In this document: piece by piece, positions 6,653 to 9,351 of the stretch
Layout of the letters: every line of letters begins with the position of its first letter
How positions within the stretch are numbered: the first letter of the stretch is position 1
Assembly: GCA_902797125.1 (NCBI GenBank)
Contig: CADBRS010000218.1
Coordinates: 1 to 9,351, forward strand
Origin: an uncultured Ruminococcus sp.
Lineage (GTDB): Bacteria > Bacillota > Clostridia > Oscillospirales > CAG-272
DNA: 9,351 nucleotides
Reading direction: 5' to 3'
Notes under the pieces: model-generated
The model's database searches: none
Seen by the model: only the letters and a program-made list of their open reading frames with translations
Told to the model about the DNA's origin: nothing
Position numbers and translations under genes: made by a program

Positions 6653-8406
6653 TGTTGGAGATCAAAAAGCAGATCGCTCTCAAAATCATCGAATCCGTTG
6701 CCGGTTTCAATCCGGATGCGGCGCAGAACATGGTGTTGGCAGACGTCTGCAACGCATTGGAATACCCGCCGGACCCGAACATGGGAGACCTCGCTTTCCC
6801 CTGTTTCAAACTGTCCAGGATCTTGCGCAGTTCACCCGTTCAGATCGCACAGAACATTCTGAGCCGGTTCAGCTGCGTATACGTCGAAAAAGCCGAAAAC
6901 GTGAACGGATATCTGAATCTCTTTCTGTCTCTTTCCGCGCTCGCTCCGAAAGTCGGGGAGATCCTTGAAAAAGGGGACGAATACGGAAGACCCCGTATCG
7001 GCGAAGGCAAGACCGTGGTCCTGGATTATTCTTCGCCCAACGTGGCCAAACCTTTCCATATCGGCCATCTGGGCACGACCGTCATCGGACACTCGATCAA
7101 GATGATCCACGAGTTCGCCGGCTACAAGTGCGTGGGCATCAACTATCTCGGAGACTGGGGCACGCAGTTCGGAAAACTGATCCTGGCCTACCGGATGTGG
7201 GGTTCTCGCGAACAGGTCGAGCAGGGCGGGATCGACGAACTGGTATCCCTTTATGTCAGGATCAATCTGGCCATCGAAGAAGAGAAAAAAGCCGCTGCGG
7301 ACGCAGGGCAGGAAGTGGATCCGGTCAACTCGCTGGCGGCCAAAGCCCGGATGGAATTCCACAAGATGGAGCAGGGCGATGCAGAGAACCTTTCCATCTG
7401 GAAATGGTTCATTCAGATCAGCTTGAAGGAATATGAAAAGACATACCGTCAGCTCGGCATCACTTTCGAGAGCTACGAAGGCGAGAGTTCGGTGACGGAC
7501 AAGATGCCCGCGCAGGTCCAGAAACTGAGAGACCTGAACCTTTTGAAACTGGATCAGGGCGCTTCCATCGTCGACTTGAGCGAATACAACATGCCGCCTT
7601 TCCTGATCCTCAAGAGCGACGGCTCCACGTTGTATGCGACCCGGGACATCGCCGCGGCCGTCTACCGCAAGGAAAAATATCATTTCGACAAATCCATCTA
7701 CGTGACGAGCGCCCAGCAGTCCCAACATTTCGCACAACTTTTCAAAGTACTTGAACTTATGGGCTATGAATGGTATAATGAGCTCGTGCACGTCCCGTAC
7801 GGAACGGTCAGCCTGGAAGGTGCCAAGCTGGCGACCAGAACGGGGAACGTCGTATTGCTGAGGGACCTTTTCGCAGCCGCCATCGACAAAGTCAAGGCCG
7901 TCATGAAGGAAAAGAATACCGAACTCGAAAACGAGGACGAGGTCGCAGAGGCCGTAGGCGTCGGAGCAGTCGTATTCTATTATCTCTCGAACAACCGGAT
8001 CAAGGATATCGACTTCGTCATGGAAGAGGCGCTCTCCTTCGACGGAAATACCGGACCCTATGTCCAGTATACATACGCGCGCTGCTGTTCCGTGCTCAGG
8101 AAAGTCCCGGAGATCAAGCCTCAGATGTACCGCATCACGGAGCCCGAAGAGAAAGACCTTGTCATGGTCCTTCTGAAGTTCGAAGAAAAAGTCCGTCAGG
8201 CACTGAACGACTACGAACCTTCCGTGATCGCCAGATACATCCTGGATGTGGCGACCGCATTCAACCGGTTCTATCACAACTGTCAGATCTTATCGACGGA
8301 AGACGAAAAAGTCAAATTGTCCAGGCTGTCGCTGGTTTCGGCGACCCGGACGGTGCTCGGCTCCGCATTCGGGCTGATCTGCCTGAAGAAAACAGAAAAA
8401 ATCTAA
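6652..8406 (+). CDS. argS: Arginyl-tRNA synthetase
   Basis: This class I synthetase charges tRNA-Arg with arginine. The 584 residues carry an N-terminal additional domain (1-115) specific to ArgRS, which contacts the tRNA D-loop. The HIGH motif follows in SSPNVAKPFHIGHLGTT (127-143, HIGH at 136-139). YLGDWGTQFG (165-174) is a strong ArgRS signature. The KMSK-equivalent is degenerate, GAKLATRTGN (390-399), as is common in this family. The C-terminal DALR anticodon-binding domain begins near 465 (SFDGNTGPYVQYTYAR) and ends in LGSAFGLICLKKTEKI, resembling the usual LLGI...EKM ending. The start at 6652 is the first ATG after AGGAG (6634-6638, a rather long 13-base spacing); the frame is open further upstream only because it runs through recN in another frame. 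A 38-base AT-rich gap separates it from recN. An ARG-box-like palindrome overlaps the start. Confidence 0.96.
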   Translation: MLEIKKQIALKIIESVAGFNPDAAQNMVLADVCNALEYPPDPNMGDLAFPCFKLSRILRSSPVQIAQNILSRFSCVYVEKAENVNGYLNLFLSLSALAPKVGEILEKGDEYGRPRIGEGKTVVLDYSSPNVAKPFHIGHLGTTVIGHSIKMIHEFAGYKCVGINYLGDWGTQFGKLILAYRMWGSREQVEQGGIDELVSLYVRINLAIEEEKKAAADAGQEVDPVNSLAAKARMEFHKMEQGDAENLSIWKWFIQISLKEYEKTYRQLGITFESYEGESSVTDKMPAQVQKLRDLNLLKLDQGASIVDLSEYNMPPFLILKSDGSTLYATRDIAAAVYRKEKYHFDKSIYVTSAQQSQHFAQLFKVLELMGYEWYNELVHVPYGTVSLEGAKLATRTGNVVLLRDLFAAAIDKVKAVMKEKNTELENEDEVAEAVGVGAVVFYYLSNNRIKDIDFVMEEALSFDGNTGPYVQYTYARCCSVLRKVPEIKPQMYRITEPEEKDLVMVLLKFEEKVRQALNDYEPSVIARYILDVATAFNRFYHNCQILSTEDEKVKLSRLSLVSATRTVLGSAFGLICLKKTEKI

Positions 8407-8438
8407 CGATATAACAATTTAAGAAAAAGGGAATCAAT

Positions 8439-9194
8439 ATGTCCGGACATAGCAAATTTGCGAATATCAAACACAAAAAAGAAAAGAACGACGCAGCCAA
8501 GGCCAAGGTATTTACGAGACTGTCCAAAGAGATCGCGATGGCTGTCAAGGAAGGCGGTTCCGCCGACCCGAACGCCAACTCCAAACTGAGAGACGCGATT
8601 GCGAAAGCGAAGGCGAACAACATTCCGAACGACAATATCGAGAGAACGATCAAGAAGGCTTCGGGAAGCCAGGGCGAGTCTTTTGAAGAGATCACTTACG
8701 AAGGCTATGGTCCCGCAGGCGTCGCTCTGATCGTAGAGACCGCGACCGATAACCGCAACAGAACGGCAGGGAACGTTCGCTCCTATTTTTCGAAATATCA
8801 CGGCAACATGGGCACGACCGGGTCCGTTTCGTTCATGTTTGAAGAAAAAGGCCTGATCGTGATCAACGACCAGGAAGACGAAGAAGTTGACGAAGACGAA
8901 CTCATGATGGCGGCTCTGGATGCAGGCGCTTCCGATTTTGCCGGAGAGGATCATATTTATGAAATCTACACGGAAAAAGAAGACGTTCTGGCTATCGCGG
9001 ACGCTTTGAAACAAGCGGGATACAAGATCGATTCCGCGGACCGCGCCATGATTCCTTCCACGACCGTTTCGATCGACGACGAAGAAACCGCCAAATTCAT
9101 GAATTTGCTCATCGAGCGTCTTGAAGAAGACGAAGACGTCATGAACGTTTGGCATAACTGGGAAAATCCTGATCAGTTCGAGCAGGATGCCTGA
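8439..9194 (+). CDS. yebC: YebC/TACO1 family translation factor
   Basis: The 251-residue protein begins MSGHSKFANIKHKKEKNDAAKAKVFTRLSKEI, the family's N-terminal signature (usually MSGHSKWATIKHKK). It continues with NIPNDNIERTIKKASG (61-76), YEGYGPAGVALIVE (87-100), TDNRNRTAGNVRS (103-115) and GGS-like GTTGSVSFMF (125-134). Family members were long annotated as DNA-binding transcription regulators; recent work on bacterial YebC and mitochondrial TACO1 shows a ribosome-associated role in relieving stalling at proline-rich sequences. Which role this member plays cannot be read from sequence. An acidic run (QEDEEVDEDE, 145-154) lies between domains. AAGGGA (8427-8432) is 6 bases before the ATG. 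The 32-base gap after argS has a TATAAC at 8410-8415 but no convincing -35, so co-transcription with argS is more likely. The stop codon lies inside a potential RNA stem (9188-9197 with 9222-9231). Confidence 0.95.
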   Translation: MSGHSKFANIKHKKEKNDAAKAKVFTRLSKEIAMAVKEGGSADPNANSKLRDAIAKAKANNIPNDNIERTIKKASGSQGESFEEITYEGYGPAGVALIVETATDNRNRTAGNVRSYFSKYHGNMGTTGSVSFMFEEKGLIVINDQEDEEVDEDELMMAALDAGASDFAGEDHIYEIYTEKEDVLAIADALKQAGYKIDSADRAMIPSTTVSIDDEETAKFMNLLIERLEEDEDVMNVWHNWENPDQFEQDA

Positions 9195-9205
9195 TTTTTT
9201 CGACA

Positions 9206-9243
9206 TGTTCATTCGCTTGCCAAATCAGGCAGGCGAATGAACA
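9206..9243 (+). terminator. Strong 16-bp hairpin after yebC, possible atypical terminator
   Basis: Bases 9206-9221 pair with 9228-9243 over 16 positions, with a single G-U pair and the loop AAATCA. A hairpin this long just after a stop codon usually ends transcription or protects the mRNA 3' end. It lacks a U-tract: AGCCTGGTTTATTAA follows, and the T-run (9195-9200) is on the upstream side. On the opposite strand the flank is an A-run, so it is not a reverse terminator either. Termination would have to be inefficient or factor-dependent, allowing some read-through into the tRNA. Confidence 0.45.
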
Positions 9244-9265
9244 AGCCTGGTTTATTAACAGATAC

Positions 9266-9338
9266 GGGCTTGTAGCTCAGTTGGGAGAGCGCCGCGTTCG
9301 CAACGCGGAGGTCAAGGGTTCGAATCCCTCCAGGTCCA
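9266..9338 (+). tRNA. tRNA-Ala (anticodon CGC)
   Basis: The 73-base sequence folds as a complete cloverleaf: acceptor GGGCTTG/CAGGTCC, D-arm GCTC-AGTTGGGA-GAGC, anticodon arm CCGCG-TTCGCAA-CGCGG with anticodon CGC at 9299-9301, variable loop AGGTC, and T-arm with TTCGAAT loop. The acceptor stem contains G3-U70 and the discriminator base is A73, both alanine identity elements, so the amino acid agrees with the anticodon (reads GCG). The outermost T-stem pair is A-C, a mismatch. The 3' CCA is not encoded (TCA follows) and would be added by nucleotidyltransferase. No clear promoter lies between the yebC hairpin and the tRNA. The gene may be the first of a cluster that continues beyond the window. 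Confidence 0.95.
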
Positions 9339-9351
9339 TCATGAAAGAAAC

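Noticed and set aside
6832..8277. A 481-codon open frame on the minus strand opposite argS, and similar long minus-strand frames opposite ispA (1872-2792), tlyA (2792-3568) and yebC (8403-9212)
   Set aside because: Their translations show no family motifs and are rich in R, H, D and G in the way expected of a shadow of a biased coding strand. The opposite strand carries clear conserved proteins in every case.
8410..8415. TATAAC as the -10 of a yebC promoter
   Set aside because: No recognisable -35 lies 15-19 bases upstream (AGAAAA and similar only), so it cannot be told from ordinary AT-rich leader sequence.
9195..9265. Promoter for tRNA-Ala
   Set aside because: TTTATT at 9251-9256 is a weak -10, and the bases 16-18 upstream of it are GC-rich with no -35; TTGCCA at 9217-9222 is 28 bases away and inside the hairpin.

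Overview
The window is a stretch of bacterial housekeeping chromosome, most likely from a member of the Clostridia (Bacillota) with a moderately GC-rich genome, possibly Oscillospirales-like. This rests on gene order. A TsaD/M22-like gene, then xseA-xseB-ispA-tlyA-nadK-argR-recN on one strand, is the clostridial version of a block also known in Bacillus (xseA-xseB-ispA-dxs-tlyA-ahrC-recN). The lineage is an inference; there is no rRNA here to confirm it.

Layout, all on the + strand. Positions 1-300 hold the C-terminal end of an M22/TsaD-like protein. Positions 312-1908 hold exonuclease VII (xseA, xseB; overlapping by 11 bp). Positions 1902-2816 hold ispA, whose natural start overlaps xseB but whose 8th codon is an in-frame TAG; the uninterrupted frame begins only at 2007. 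Positions 2822-3574 hold tlyA, 3590-4474 nadK, 4489-4941 argR and 4943-6613 recN. After a short AT-rich gap come argS (6652-8406) and yebC (8439-9194). A strong hairpin (9206-9243) and a tRNA-Ala with anticodon CGC (9266-9338) close the window. No gene-free stretch exceeds about 80 bases, and there is no sign of mobile elements, CRISPR or phage genes.

The genes from 1 to 6613 have spacings of -11 to +15 bp and look like one polycistronic unit; its promoter is not in the window. They cover DNA repair and recombination (XseA/XseB, RecN), isoprenoid chain elongation (IspA), rRNA 2'-O-methylation (TlyA), NADP supply (NadK) and arginine-responsive repression (ArgR). ArgS, YebC and tRNA-Ala are translation functions.

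I do not see an undescribed multi-gene system. The points worth a second look are: the in-frame amber codon in ispA, together with the absence of TAG among the ten visible stop codons; the absence of dxs from its usual place between ispA and tlyA; an ARG-box-like palindrome on the argS start codon; and a long hairpin after yebC that competes with a second stem containing the yebC stop codon.
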